Shown here one piece after another: positions 10,878-19,061 of a stretch of 64,000 bases of DNA. The position numbers and the translations under genes were made by a program. Origin of the DNA: Sulfurihydrogenibium subterraneum DSM 15120 (GTDB taxonomy: Bacteria; Aquificota; Aquificia; Aquificales; Hydrogenothermaceae); the NCBI RefSeq assembly GCF_000619805.1, contig NZ_JHUV01000010.1, positions 62,001-126,000 on the forward strand, read 5' to 3'. The notes under the pieces are model-generated. The model was not told the DNA's origin. It made no database searches and saw only the letters and a list, made by a program, of their open reading frames with translations. Position 1 is the stretch's first letter. The number at the start of each line of letters is the position of its first letter.

Positions 10878-12306
10878 TGCTTGGTATAGATAGACTTCTA
10901 CAAAAGATTTTCAACAAAAAGAAAGATGAAGAGTTAGACTTACAGATTAAAGAAAACTACATACACGGCCTTATATTTTATAACTCTTACTTTGATATTT
11001 TAGTAAAAGCCCTTCCACGAGGTTCGTTTTGCTTTATAGTTGGAGGATGGGTAAGAGACAGACTTATCAACAGACCACTGGGAAAAAATATAGATATAGA
11101 CTTTATCGTTACAGCTCCTCCCATGGAAGTGGCAAAAAATTTAAAAAAATACATAAACGGCTCTATCTTTCAGTTTGAAAAAGAAAAAACAGTTGCAACA
11201 TTTATCTTTCAAGAAAACGAATACAACTACAGATTTGATTTTTCATATCTTGATATATCAGATATTTTAACATCTGATTTAAGTTATGAAGAAAAAGAAG
11301 AAAAAATATTAGATAGACTTATACAAGACTTACTTAGTAGAGACTTTACTATAAATGCAATAGCTGTTAACTTTGATGATACTTCTGGACTTAGTGCTTC
11401 CCACACTACACTTATAGACCCTTCAAACGGTTTTAAAGATATTCAGGAAGGTATTGTAAAACCTATATCCTTTGAAAATATAATCAAAGACCCAGTTAGA
11501 ATACTTAGAGGATACAGACTTGCATTAGAGTTAGAGTTTAAGTTAGATAAAGAGTTTGAAAAATTTGTAAAAAACAATACAGACCTTTTAGAAAAAAGCC
11601 CTAAAGAGCGTATCAGAGATGAGTTATTAAAAATATTGTCAAATGAAAACTCCTACTCTACATTAGAAAAACTTAAAGAAAATAAAGTTTTATCAAAAGT
11701 AATTTCTCAAGGCTTAGAAGAACTATCAACTTATAAAAACACAGAAGAAATATTAAAAAAAAATTTGATTTTATAGATGAAAGACTTAAAGAAGATTTTG
11801 GAAAGATTTACTTTTATCAAAGTTTTACAGATATAACTTTTTTAAAGTTGACAGCCCTCTTATTTAACCTTGATGAGACTGAGTTTGAAAAAGTGTGTAA
11901 AGAAAAACTTCTCTTACCTGAAAAAGTGTATAGATTTATGAAGCAGACAAGGAAGGCATCTGTAGAGATTTTAAAAGGTCAGTATAGAGACTTTTTTCAA
12001 ATGAACCTCTTTTGGTATAATTATAAAGATGTAGCAATTTACAGTTTTATAATAGTTTTAAGTGTTAAAGCTCAGATAAAGGACTTTATAATCAATATTC
12101 AAAAACATTACTTTCAAAACTACTTAGGTAAAATAGTAGACAAACCACTTTTATCTGGAAGTGAAATAATGAGAATTTTAAATTTAAAGCCTTCTAAAGA
12201 AGTGGGAATTATAAAAGAAAAGTTAATTTTAGCTCAGCTTAAAGGAGAAGTAAAAACGAAGGAAGAAGCAATAAAATATTTACTAAACTTGGAGGTAGAA
12301 TCGTGA
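10877..12306 (+). pseudogene. CCA-adding enzyme / poly(A) polymerase family gene, frameshifted at an A9 run
   Basis: Class II tRNA nucleotidyltransferase family. The first part, 10877-11776 (299 residues), has the head domain: GGWVRD at 56-61, the metal-binding D-I-D at 73-75, RDFTINAIA, and the neck motif DPVRILRGYRLALEL. The reading frame then breaks at nine adenines (11755-11763). The continuation (KFDFIDERLKEDFGK...) runs in the -1 frame to 12306, adding about 180 residues. One extra A, or a -1 shift, would restore a protein of about 476 residues. It may be a sequencing error, a broken gene, or a product of slippage. Aquifex aeolicus is known to use separate CC- and A-adding enzymes, so this may be one of two such genes. 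Confidence 0.7.
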
Positions 12307-12893
12307 AGAAATTTTCAGCTGTTTTATTAGCAGGATTGTTGTTTAGCTGTGGAGAGGTGCAAAAAGTAGAAATTCCGAAAGACAAGGAAGAAAAGATTGT
12401 GCAGGTAGGAGACAGTGCGTCAATGAAACTTCTAAAAAGTTTAAAAAGTGAGCTTATGAGTGCTATGCAAAAAGGTGGTTTAGACGAAGCTGTAACTGTT
12501 TGCAACAAAAAAGCTATGGAAATTACATCTCAGATAGAAAAAGAAACAGGGTACTCAATGAAAAGAACTACTTTTAAGTATAGAAATCCAGCTAATGCAC
12601 CTGATAAGTATGAGGCAGAAGCTCTAAAATACTTTGAAGAAAACATAAAACAGGGTAAAATGCCTTCTTACTACATTCAAGCATTAAATGATAACGGAAA
12701 AGTTGTGTATAGATATTACAAACCTTTAAAAGTTGAAGGAGTTTGTTTAACTTGCCACGGAGACCCTAATCTTATGGATAAAAAGTTAGTTGAAAGAATC
12801 AAAACTCTTTATCCTAATGACAAAGCTGTAGGATACAAAGAAGGTGATTTTAGAGGATTAGTTAGAGTATCTATTCCTGCTGATAAGATATAA
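12303..12893 (+). CDS. DUF3365-type haem-binding lipoprotein
   Basis: A 196-residue exported protein. An N-terminal signal sequence ends in a lipobox, LLFSC, with Cys16 as the lipidated residue. A single c-type haem motif CLTCHG has Cys148, Cys151 and His152, and the surrounding sequence resembles the DUF3365 (Tll0287-like) sensor or redox domain. It should sit in the periplasm on a lipid anchor, as an electron carrier or redox/ligand sensor. The GTG start lies after GGAGG and overlaps the preceding stop (GTGA). A terminator follows, so it ends the transcription unit. The precise role is unknown. Confidence 0.82.
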   Translation: MKKFSAVLLAGLLFSCGEVQKVEIPKDKEEKIVQVGDSASMKLLKSLKSELMSAMQKGGLDEAVTVCNKKAMEITSQIEKETGYSMKRTTFKYRNPANAPDKYEAEALKYFEENIKQGKMPSYYIQALNDNGKVVYRYYKPLKVEGVCLTCHGDPNLMDKKLVERIKTLYPNDKAVGYKEGDFRGLVRVSIPADKI

Positions 12894-12903
12894 TCTATTA
12901 TAT

Positions 12904-12928
12904 AGGGGGCATTAAAGCCCCCCTTTTT
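12904..12928 (+). terminator. Rho-independent terminator after the haem lipoprotein gene
   Basis: GGGGGC at 12905-12910 pairs with GCCCCC at 12917-12922 around a 6-nt loop, followed by five T. It separates the plus-strand unit from the convergent ferredoxin gene, whose stop is at 12940. Confidence 0.85.
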
Positions 12929-12939
12929 ATTTAAAGAAT

Positions 12940-13164
12940 TTACTCTTCTACTACTTCAGTAACTAAAGCACCAGATGGGCACTCTTCAGTTACTTCAAGA
13001 ACTCTTTGTGCTAACTCTCCTTCTATGATAGCGCCATCTCCACCTACTTCTGCTTTAACTTGAGCTGTACCATCTCCAGAGTCTTCGTATACTTCTGGAA
13101 CTTCATCGTAGCAAAGAGCGCATGCTGTGCAGAGATCTTTGTCAACTTGAACTTTTACCTTCAT
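12940..13164 (-). CDS. [4Fe-4S] ferredoxin
   Basis: Small electron carrier of 74 residues with Cys12, Cys15, Cys18 and Cys62 in the C-x2-C-x2-C...C-P arrangement of single-cluster ferredoxins of the Thermotoga/Desulfovibrio type. It is acidic, as expected for a ferredoxin. I place the start at 13164, because an AGGAGG lies 6 nt upstream and the protein then begins MKVKVQVDKDLCTAC. An upstream in-frame extension to 13230 has no support. The gene is monocistronic between tgt and a convergent terminator. Its redox partner cannot be told from the context. Confidence 0.93.
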   Translation of the reverse strand: MKVKVQVDKDLCTACALCYDEVPEVYEDSGDGTAQVKAEVGGDGAIIEGELAQRVLEVTEECPSGALVTEVVEE

Positions 13165-13230
13165 AACAAACCTCCTGTAATAAAATTTATTAGGCTCAAA
13201 TAGTATAACCCAATATATGTCAATTTTCAA

Positions 13231-14382
13231 TTATAACAATGTTTGAATATTTGAATAGTATCTGTCTAAAAACTCTTTCTTAAATATTGAAAAACTACTA
13301 TTCTTTATAGCTTGTCTTACATCTTCCATTAATTTTAAGTAAAATCTTAAATTGTGTATAGTTCCTAAGATGTAAGCGGTTATTTCTTCAGCATTATACA
13401 GATGTCTTAAGTATCCTTTTGAAAAGTTTTTACAGGTATAACAATCACACAAAGGGTCTACAGGAGTGTCGTCAAGTTTGTACTTTGCCGATTTTATATT
13501 TATCTTTCCAAAGTGGGTAAAGAGGGTTCCATTTCTACCGTTTCTGGTTGGTATTACACAGTCAAACATATCAATGCCTCTGTCTATAGCTTCAAGAAGG
13601 TCCTCTGGCGTTCCAACTCCCATTAAATATCTGGGTTTATTCTCAGGAAGTAAAGATGCTACAACCTCTGTCATAGAGTACATAAACTCTTTGGGCTCTC
13701 CTACGGATAAGCCTCCTATAGAGTATCCATCCATATCAAGGTCTATAGTTTTTAGCGTGCTTTCTTTTCTTAAATCTTCATATACTGAACCTTGAATTAT
13801 TCCAAACAGAGCTTGGTTAGGATTTTTCTTGGCTTGTTTAGACCTTTTTAGCCACCTAACTGTCCTTTCTAAACTTTCTTTTGCATACTGATGGCTACAA
13901 GGGTAAGGAGGGCATTCGTCAAGAGGCATCATTATATCACTGCCTATAATCTCTTGAATTTCTACTACAAACTCAGGGGTAAAAAAGTGCCAAGACCCAT
14001 CTAAATGAGACTTAAACTTAACTCCTTCCTCTGTTATTATAACTTGCGCTTTTTGCTTTCCTTCCTTTTCTTTTCCTGCAGATAGAGAAAATACTTGATA
14101 TCCACCACTGTCAGTTAAGATAGGTTTTTTCCAAGAAGAAAAGTTGTGAAGTCCATTAAACTTTTTTAAAACTTCTAATCCTGGTCTTAAGTAAAGGTGG
14201 TAAGTGTTTCCTAATATAATCTGGGCTTTAATATCTTCTTCAAGATGTTTAATTGTAGTAGCTTTTACAGTTCCTTGAGTTCCTACTGGCATAAAAATAG
14301 GTGTTTCTATCTCGCCGTGAGGTGTGTATATTTTACCAAGTCTTGCATTACCGTCTTTTTTTATAAGCTGAAATTTAAACAT
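13231..14382 (-). CDS. tgt: tRNA-guanine transglycosylase
   Basis: Exchanges guanine-34 for preQ1 in GU(N)-anticodon tRNAs during queuosine synthesis. The 383 residues match the bacterial family. It contains DSGGYQVFSLS with the general-base Asp, the nucleophile region DCVIPTRNGRNGTLFT, and the zinc site CDCYTC with a downstream His (GYLRHLYN). The gene lies 3 bp downstream of hisS on the minus strand, so co-transcription is likely. A PTPS/QueD-family gene elsewhere in this window (50 kb) fits the same pathway. No defects seen. Confidence 0.96.
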   Translation of the reverse strand: MFKFQLIKKDGNARLGKIYTPHGEIETPIFMPVGTQGTVKATTIKHLEEDIKAQIILGNTYHLYLRPGLEVLKKFNGLHNFSSWKKPILTDSGGYQVFSLSAGKEKEGKQKAQVIITEEGVKFKSHLDGSWHFFTPEFVVEIQEIIGSDIMMPLDECPPYPCSHQYAKESLERTVRWLKRSKQAKKNPNQALFGIIQGSVYEDLRKESTLKTIDLDMDGYSIGGLSVGEPKEFMYSMTEVVASLLPENKPRYLMGVGTPEDLLEAIDRGIDMFDCVIPTRNGRNGTLFTHFGKINIKSAKYKLDDTPVDPLCDCYTCKNFSKGYLRHLYNAEEITAYILGTIHNLRFYLKLMEDVRQAIKNSSFSIFKKEFLDRYYSNIQTLL

Positions 14383-14385
14383 TCT

Positions 14386-15615
14386 TTATATTCTGTCCTT
14401 TAGAGCTTCTACAACATCTTCAGGAGTGTAAAATATCTCTTGGTTTCCTGTTTTCATCTCTTTAAGCTCGTACTTGTCTGATACAAAAACTACAAAATCA
14501 GATTTTAATTTATCTGCAGTTTTAAGCATAGATTTTAAACTTCCTTCTTTTAAGAGTGTTTCTGTCTTTAACCCGTTATTTCTTAGAGATTCTGCAAAAG
14601 AGAGAGCTTGGATGTTGTAATCTGGTGTGATAGGTAGGACAGTTATTAGTGGTTTTTCGGCAGGTAAGTCTTTCACAAGTAAAATAAGTCTCTCTATTCC
14701 AGCTGCAAAGCCTAAGGCAGGTGTAGGAGGTCCTCCAAGTTGCTCTACAAGGTTGTCGTATCTACCTCCAGCTGCTACTGTCCCTTGGGCTCCTATCTGG
14801 TCTGTTATAAACTCAAAAACAGTATCTGTGTAATAGTCAAGACCTCTTACTAATCTTGGATTTTCTGTAAATTCCACATTTAACGCTTTTAGGTACTCTT
14901 TTAATTGTGTAAATCTTTTTTCTGATTCTTCTGTTAGAAAGTCTGTTATTTTTGGTGCATCTTTTGTTATTTGTTTACAGCTTTCTACTTTACAGTCTAA
15001 AACTCTTAATGGGTTTGTGTTTATTCTGTTTTTACACGTTTCACATAGATTGTTTTCATACTGTTTTAAGTAATTTACAAGCTCTTGGGTGTAATTCTTC
15101 CTTGATTGAAAATCTCCAAGAGAGTTTATCTCAAGTCTAAAATCTATTTTTAATTTTTTTAATATTTTATAAACCATACTTATTAATTCTGCGTCTGCTG
15201 TAGCAGAAGATGTTCCAAAGATTTCAGCTCCTATCTGGTGAAACTGTCTATATCTTCCTGCTTGAGGTCTTTCGTATCTAAACATAGCTCCTTCGTAAAA
15301 GAGTTTGTGGTATCCTCCTTCCGCGTACATCTTTTCTTCTATGTAAGCCCTTACACAGCTTGCAGTTCCTTCAGGACGTAGTGCAACTTCTCTACCACCC
15401 TTGTCTAAAAATACGTACATCTCTTTTTGGACTATATCTGTAGCTTCTCCTACTGACCTTTTAAAAAGTGATATATCTTCTACAAAAGGAAGTATTATCT
15501 CTTTAAAGTTGTATTTTTCAAAAGTTTCTCTAAATGTGTTAACTATGTATCTGTACTTTTTTGCGTTTTCTCCGTAGATATCTTGAAATCCTCTGACTTT
15601 CTGTATCTTATTCAA
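14386..15615 (-). CDS. hisS: Histidyl-tRNA synthetase
   Basis: Class II synthetase charging tRNA-His. Motif 2 (YEGAMFRYERPQAGRYRQFHQIGAEIFG) and the histidine-binding signatures GLDYYTDTVFEF and AAGGRYDNL are intact, and an anticodon-binding domain occupies the last ~90 residues. I choose the TTG at 15615. It lies 5 nt after GGAGG and just past the thiS stop, giving MNKIQKVRGFQD. A GTG at 15627 would add four residues and overlap thiS. Position suggests one minus-strand unit fabI-thiS-hisS-tgt. Confidence 0.96.
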   Translation of the reverse strand: MNKIQKVRGFQDIYGENAKKYRYIVNTFRETFEKYNFKEIILPFVEDISLFKRSVGEATDIVQKEMYVFLDKGGREVALRPEGTASCVRAYIEEKMYAEGGYHKLFYEGAMFRYERPQAGRYRQFHQIGAEIFGTSSATADAELISMVYKILKKLKIDFRLEINSLGDFQSRKNYTQELVNYLKQYENNLCETCKNRINTNPLRVLDCKVESCKQITKDAPKITDFLTEESEKRFTQLKEYLKALNVEFTENPRLVRGLDYYTDTVFEFITDQIGAQGTVAAGGRYDNLVEQLGGPPTPALGFAAGIERLILLVKDLPAEKPLITVLPITPDYNIQALSFAESLRNNGLKTETLLKEGSLKSMLKTADKLKSDFVVFVSDKYELKEMKTGNQEIFYTPEDVVEALKDRI

Positions 15616-15616
15616 A

Positions 15617-15820
15617 TTAACCTCCACCTACAAAATGAACTATCTCTACTTTATCTCCTTCTTTTAGTTTGTAGGTATCAAACTGGTCTTTTGGTATTAC
15701 ATCAAAACCTACTGCTACAGCGATGGCAGAAGATTTTATTCCTAAAATTTTTATCAGCTGTGATATAGTTAACTCATCTTTATCAAACTCTTTTTCTACA
15801 CCATTTACTATCAGCTTCAT
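15617..15820 (-). CDS. thiS: Sulfur carrier protein ThiS
   Basis: A 67-residue ubiquitin-fold protein that carries thiocarboxylate sulfur for the thiazole of thiamine. It ends in VGGG, supplying the obligatory C-terminal Gly-Gly that is adenylated and thiolated. The line KLKEGDKVEIVHFVGGG is typical of the family. It sits between fabI (9 bp) and hisS, with no thiG or thiF next to it. ThiC is encoded about 35 kb away in the same window. MoaD-type carriers share the tail, but the length and sequence favour ThiS. Confidence 0.88.
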   Translation of the reverse strand: MKLIVNGVEKEFDKDELTISQLIKILGIKSSAIAVAVGFDVIPKDQFDTYKLKEGDKVEIVHFVGGG

Positions 15821-15829
15821 TTTAAACCC

Positions 15830-16600
15830 TCACATTCCTATAATGTTATAACCTGCATCTACGTATAATATTTCTCCTGTTATTCCTGATGCAAGGTCTG
15901 AACATAGAAATAGTGCGGCGTTTCCTACCTCTTCTATACTTACAGCTTTTCTTAAAGGAGACCTTTCTATAGCCACTTTTTGTATATCTCCAAAGTCAGA
16001 TATTCCCATTGCAGCTAACGTTTTAATAGGACCTGCAGATATACAGTTTACTCTAACTTTTTTTAACACCCCTAAATCTCTTGCCAAGTACTTGACAGAA
16101 GCTTCTAAGGCTGCTTTTGCAACCCCCATAACGTTATAGTTGTAAATTACTTTTTCAGCTCCGTAGTAGGATAAAGTAAGGAAGCTTCCACCTTCATTTA
16201 TAATAGGAAGAAATTCCCTTGCTATTGCTGTAAAAGAGTAAACACTTATATCCATTGCCTGTAAAAACGATTCTCTATCTACTTTGTAGTAGTAATCTTT
16301 TAAATACTCTTTATTGGCGTAAGCAATAGAGTGAACGATTATGTCAATGCTTCCCCACTTTTCTTTAACAGTGTTTACTAAGTTTGTAATTTCTTCATCT
16401 TTTGACACATCACACTTTACAACTAAATCTGCGTTAAACTCTTGGGCTATAGGTCTTACTCTTTTTTCTATTCTTTCATCTAAGTAGTTAAATCCTAAAG
16501 TAGCTCCATTTTCGTAAAATACTTTTGCTATACCGTAGGCTATACTTTTGTCGTTAGCTACTCCAAGGATTAATGCTTTTTTGTTCTCTAAAATCTTCAA
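15830..16600 (-). CDS. fabI: Enoyl-[acyl-carrier-protein] reductase (NADH)
   Basis: Short-chain dehydrogenase of type II fatty-acid synthesis that reduces trans-2-enoyl-ACP. The N-terminal cofactor loop is GVANDKSIAYGIAK, the FabI form of the Rossmann motif. The catalytic Tyr-x6-Lys is present in YNVMGVAK, followed by RVNCISAGPIKTLAA. I place the start at the TTG at 16600, 6 nt after a perfect AGGAGG; the protein is then 257 residues. An ATG at 16621 lies upstream of that site and is unlikely. The 5' end overlaps the 3' end of the DUF2628 gene by 47 bp. Confidence 0.93.
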   Translation of the reverse strand: MKILENKKALILGVANDKSIAYGIAKVFYENGATLGFNYLDERIEKRVRPIAQEFNADLVVKCDVSKDEEITNLVNTVKEKWGSIDIIVHSIAYANKEYLKDYYYKVDRESFLQAMDISVYSFTAIAREFLPIINEGGSFLTLSYYGAEKVIYNYNVMGVAKAALEASVKYLARDLGVLKKVRVNCISAGPIKTLAAMGISDFGDIQKVAIERSPLRKAVSIEEVGNAALFLCSDLASGITGEILYVDAGYNIIGM

Positions 16601-17072
16601 CTTTATCCTCCTGTAAACCAAAATCTATAATTGACGAAGCTATGAGATACATAAGTCCTATTGCTACGGCGGTTGATAAACTTGTTCCACCTGACCTGGC
16701 TATTTCTACTGTTTTTTGTCTTTCGTCTTGAATACTTTCCTTTATATGTTTTATCTTAGATTTTGCATACTGGTAATAAAGATAATTTCCAAACATTCCT
16801 ATAAACACAGATATTAGAATATTGGTTATTCCTATAACCAAAGGGTGTGTCTTCATGACTACCTGTACATATTGAAGTATTAGGCTAAATACGATGAAAC
16901 CAAAAGCATGGGGATACATTTTTCTGTATCCAAACCATAAAAGTCCAAAGAAAAATGCCGACCAGTTCCAGCTTATCTTATTTTCTTCTCCAAGCTCTTC
17001 CCATTTTGCTATGTAGTAATCTGCGTTTTTACCTACAAACAGCCGTAGCTCTTCCCTTTCCTCTATCGTCAT
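16554..17072 (-). CDS. DUF2628 membrane protein
   Basis: A 172-residue membrane protein. The WNWSAFFFGLLWFGYRKMYPHA block at about residues 35-56 is the DUF2628 signature. Two further hydrophobic spans follow at about 56-75 and 80-105, plus a C-terminal one at about 135-150. The function of the family is unknown. Its start overlaps nothing, and its end overlaps the fabI ribosome binding site and first codons, so translation of the two may be coupled. Confidence 0.82.
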   Translation of the reverse strand: MTIEEREELRLFVGKNADYYIAKWEELGEENKISWNWSAFFFGLLWFGYRKMYPHAFGFIVFSLILQYVQVVMKTHPLVIGITNILISVFIGMFGNYLYYQYAKSKIKHIKESIQDERQKTVEIARSGGTSLSTAVAIGLMYLIASSIIDFGLQEDKVEDFREQKSINPWSS

Positions 17073-17612
17073 TTAACTTCCCATAGTTGCTTTTTCGTTT
17101 TCGTTGTATATTGCTTCCCAGCCTACAGGTGTTTTGAAAACTCTTATACATTTTATTTTTCTATTTTCATCAAGTTCAAACCAATGTCTTGCTCCTGCTG
17201 GTACAACTATTAACTCTCCAGCTTCTACATGGATATCTACTATATCATCTTCTATTTTTACAGGGAATATTCCACTGCCATCAACTACAAACCTTACTTC
17301 ATCATCTATATGGTGATGCTCTCTTTTAAACTTTTCCATAAGTGCATCTAAATTAGGTGTTTTGTCTGATAAAACTACTATATCCTCTGTGATGTATCCC
17401 ATCTTTTGTTTTAACTCATCTAACTCTGGTTTGTACGCTTCAATTATTATCCTTTGATTTTCTTCATCTATGTCGTAATTTTTTCTAACTTCTTCATCAA
17501 GTCTGTCTATTCCCCATCTATCGTAGATAACACCGTACTTTTCTAAAAAAGACTTTATTTCTTCTGGATTTTCTATAACTCTACCACTTTTTCTAAAAAC
17601 TAACTTTGCCAT
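17073..17612 (-). CDS. mtnD: Acireductone dioxygenase
   Basis: Cupin metalloenzyme of the methionine salvage pathway. It oxidises acireductone to the keto acid precursor of methionine (Fe form) or to an off-pathway product (Ni form). The metal site H-x-H-x3-E is visible in HHHIDDEVRF, with the later His in PAGARHWFEL. The 179 residues match the family. It directly follows mtnB (14 bp), so the two salvage enzymes form an operon. Other pathway genes (mtnA, mtnC, mtnN) are not in the window. Confidence 0.93.
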   Translation of the reverse strand: MAKLVFRKSGRVIENPEEIKSFLEKYGVIYDRWGIDRLDEEVRKNYDIDEENQRIIIEAYKPELDELKQKMGYITEDIVVLSDKTPNLDALMEKFKREHHHIDDEVRFVVDGSGIFPVKIEDDIVDIHVEAGELIVVPAGARHWFELDENRKIKCIRVFKTPVGWEAIYNENEKATMGS

Positions 17613-17625
17613 GTTTATGTCCTCC

Positions 17626-18273
17626 TTACCATATGTCTTTAGTGGATTTAAATAATATAAGATTTTTCATAAGCTCGAATATAAACTCAAATGCTTCAAC
17701 GTGCCTTTTTGCCTCAAACTCGTTTCTTCCCCAGCAGTATATACCGTGGGTTTTTATTAAAACCGCTGGAACTTTTGGATTTATAACCTTTCCTGTTTCT
17801 TGGGCTAACTTATTTAAATCAAAGTAGTTTTCCACTATTGGAACTTCTATCTCTGCGTTTTCTTCCCATATGTCTAATGCTTTTATCATTTCTAAGTCTT
17901 TTATTTTTACTTTTGAATCTTGTGCATAGATGTAGGATATAAAGTTGTTGTTTGGGGTGTGTATGTGGATAACACACCCTGCATCTGTTTTTTGATAGAT
18001 GTAAGAGTGTATCATAGTTTCTGCAGATGGTTTCATTCTTGTTTTTTCTATGGGCTTTCCATCTTTATCAACAAACATTACATCTTCATGGCTAACGGTA
18101 CCTTTATCTTTTCCTGAGGTCGTAACTGCAAAGATAAGAGGATCATCGTGGAGTTTGTAAGAGAGATTTCCACTTGTTGCAGGAAACCAGCCTTTGTTGT
18201 AAAGTTTAATTTTTAAATCATTTAAAACGTTAACAGCTCTCTGCTTTTCTTCCTGATAAAGTCTCTCTGGCAT
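17626..18273 (-). CDS. mtnB: Methylthioribulose-1-phosphate dehydratase
   Basis: Class II aldolase-fold zinc enzyme that dehydrates 5-methylthioribulose-1-phosphate in methionine salvage. The ATSGNLSYKL, TTSGKDKG, MKPSAETMIH and CVIHIHTPNN blocks give the phosphate loop, the catalytic Glu and the zinc His residues. A third His is in IKTHGIYCWG. The 215 residues fit the family. Related fuculose-aldolase enzymes share the fold, but the adjacent mtnD argues for MtnB. About 90 bp of noncoding DNA upstream should hold the promoter of the mtnBD unit. Confidence 0.93.
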   Translation of the reverse strand: MPERLYQEEKQRAVNVLNDLKIKLYNKGWFPATSGNLSYKLHDDPLIFAVTTSGKDKGTVSHEDVMFVDKDGKPIEKTRMKPSAETMIHSYIYQKTDAGCVIHIHTPNNNFISYIYAQDSKVKIKDLEMIKALDIWEENAEIEVPIVENYFDLNKLAQETGKVINPKVPAVLIKTHGIYCWGRNEFEAKRHVEAFEFIFELMKNLILFKSTKDIW

Positions 18274-18362
18274 AAAAGACCTCTAAGTGCGTTTGTAAAA
18301 ATATATTTTATCATAATTCCTTAAATATAGAATAATAAGAAATTATTTGTTTAATAAAGATG

Positions 18363-18665
18363 TTAATGAGTTAACAAACTAAAGTTATTTACAATCTTTT
18401 TATATTTTGCTAAATCTGACACAATATCAGGAATATAGTTTCTTTTACCTAAGTCAAATGTTTCTTTTGTTAAAACAGAAATAATATCTGAAAGGTCTTC
18501 TCTTTTGTTCCAGTCAAATATTTCTAAGGCTATGATATTGTCATTTTCATCATAATCTATAACAAACCCTTCATTTTCAAAATGTTCACTATCTACTGGA
18601 TTTTTGCCTAAAACTCTTATGGTAGCTATATCGGTTTCAGGATCGTAATGGAATTCTAACTGCAT
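18363..18665 (-). CDS. DUF2283-domain protein, possible antitoxin-like partner
   Basis: A 100-residue acidic protein. The start MQLEFHYDPETDIATIRVLG and the FVIDYDENDNIIALEIFDW core are the DUF2283 pattern. Such proteins are often paired with a small basic DUF4258-type protein and have been suggested to be toxin-antitoxin-like modules; that role is not established. The start overlaps the end of the upstream gene by 10 bp, so the pair is co-translated. Confidence 0.8.
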   Translation of the reverse strand: MQLEFHYDPETDIATIRVLGKNPVDSEHFENEGFVIDYDENDNIIALEIFDWNKREDLSDIISVLTKETFDLGKRNYIPDIVSDLAKYKKIVNNFSLLTH

Positions 18666-18931
18666 AGTCCTCTCCTTTTTAAACCTCTATCAAAAAATAC
18701 TGTCATAACTATTAATATATTATCTTTTTTCTCAACAACAACCTTTAAACATCTCCCGTTTATCTTCTTTATTCTATTTTCCCTGTTGGCTATCTTGTCC
18801 TGAAAAATAAAGTCAGGATTTTGTATGGCATCCATTACAGTATCCAAAGTAATATCTAAAGGAGCTTCGGATTTTCTAATGTTAAATTGTTTCCAAAAGT
18901 GCTCTGTAAAAACTATTTCGTATTTTTCCAT
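18656..18931 (-). CDS. DUF4258-like small basic protein
   Basis: A 91-residue protein with a RelE/HigB-sized compact alpha/beta layout: helix (FWKQFNIRKS), a helix plus strand around VMDAIQNPDFIFQD, then three strands including GRCLKVVVEKKDNILIVMTVFFD. The end carries basic residues (RGLKRRG). This resembles DUF4258 or a RelE-superfamily fold. Pairing with the following DUF2283 gene suggests a two-gene addiction-type module. Assignment is tentative; no toxin activity can be shown from sequence. Confidence 0.65.
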   Translation of the reverse strand: MEKYEIVFTEHFWKQFNIRKSEAPLDITLDTVMDAIQNPDFIFQDKIANRENRIKKINGRCLKVVVEKKDNILIVMTVFFDRGLKRRGLCS

Positions 18932-19061
18932 AAAGCTACCATTATATAAATTCCATATATTGCAAATGTTTATATTGGAAAAATTAGTATTTTATCATAA
19001 TCTTGATTTGTAGCGGAAAAGGGTCTATTATAAAGTGCATAAATACATATTTTAACAACTT

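Noticed and set aside
12901-12930. The terminator hairpin considered as bidirectional for the ferredoxin gene.
   Set aside because: On the minus strand the stem is followed by TATATAA rather than a T-run, so only the plus direction is supported.
13165-13230. In-frame extension of the ferredoxin gene.
   Set aside because: AGGAGG lies directly before the 13164 start and the added residues are unlike ferredoxins.
14627-14833. Short plus-strand frames opposite hisS, tgt and the mtn genes.
   Set aside because: They lie wholly inside strong genes on the other strand and have no start signals or family features.
18932-19061. Intergenic stretch between the DUF4258-like gene and the TolC gene, checked for tRNA or small RNA.
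   Set aside because: AT-rich with no cloverleaf, no strong hairpin and no terminator. Nothing to report beyond a likely promoter for the minus-strand pair.
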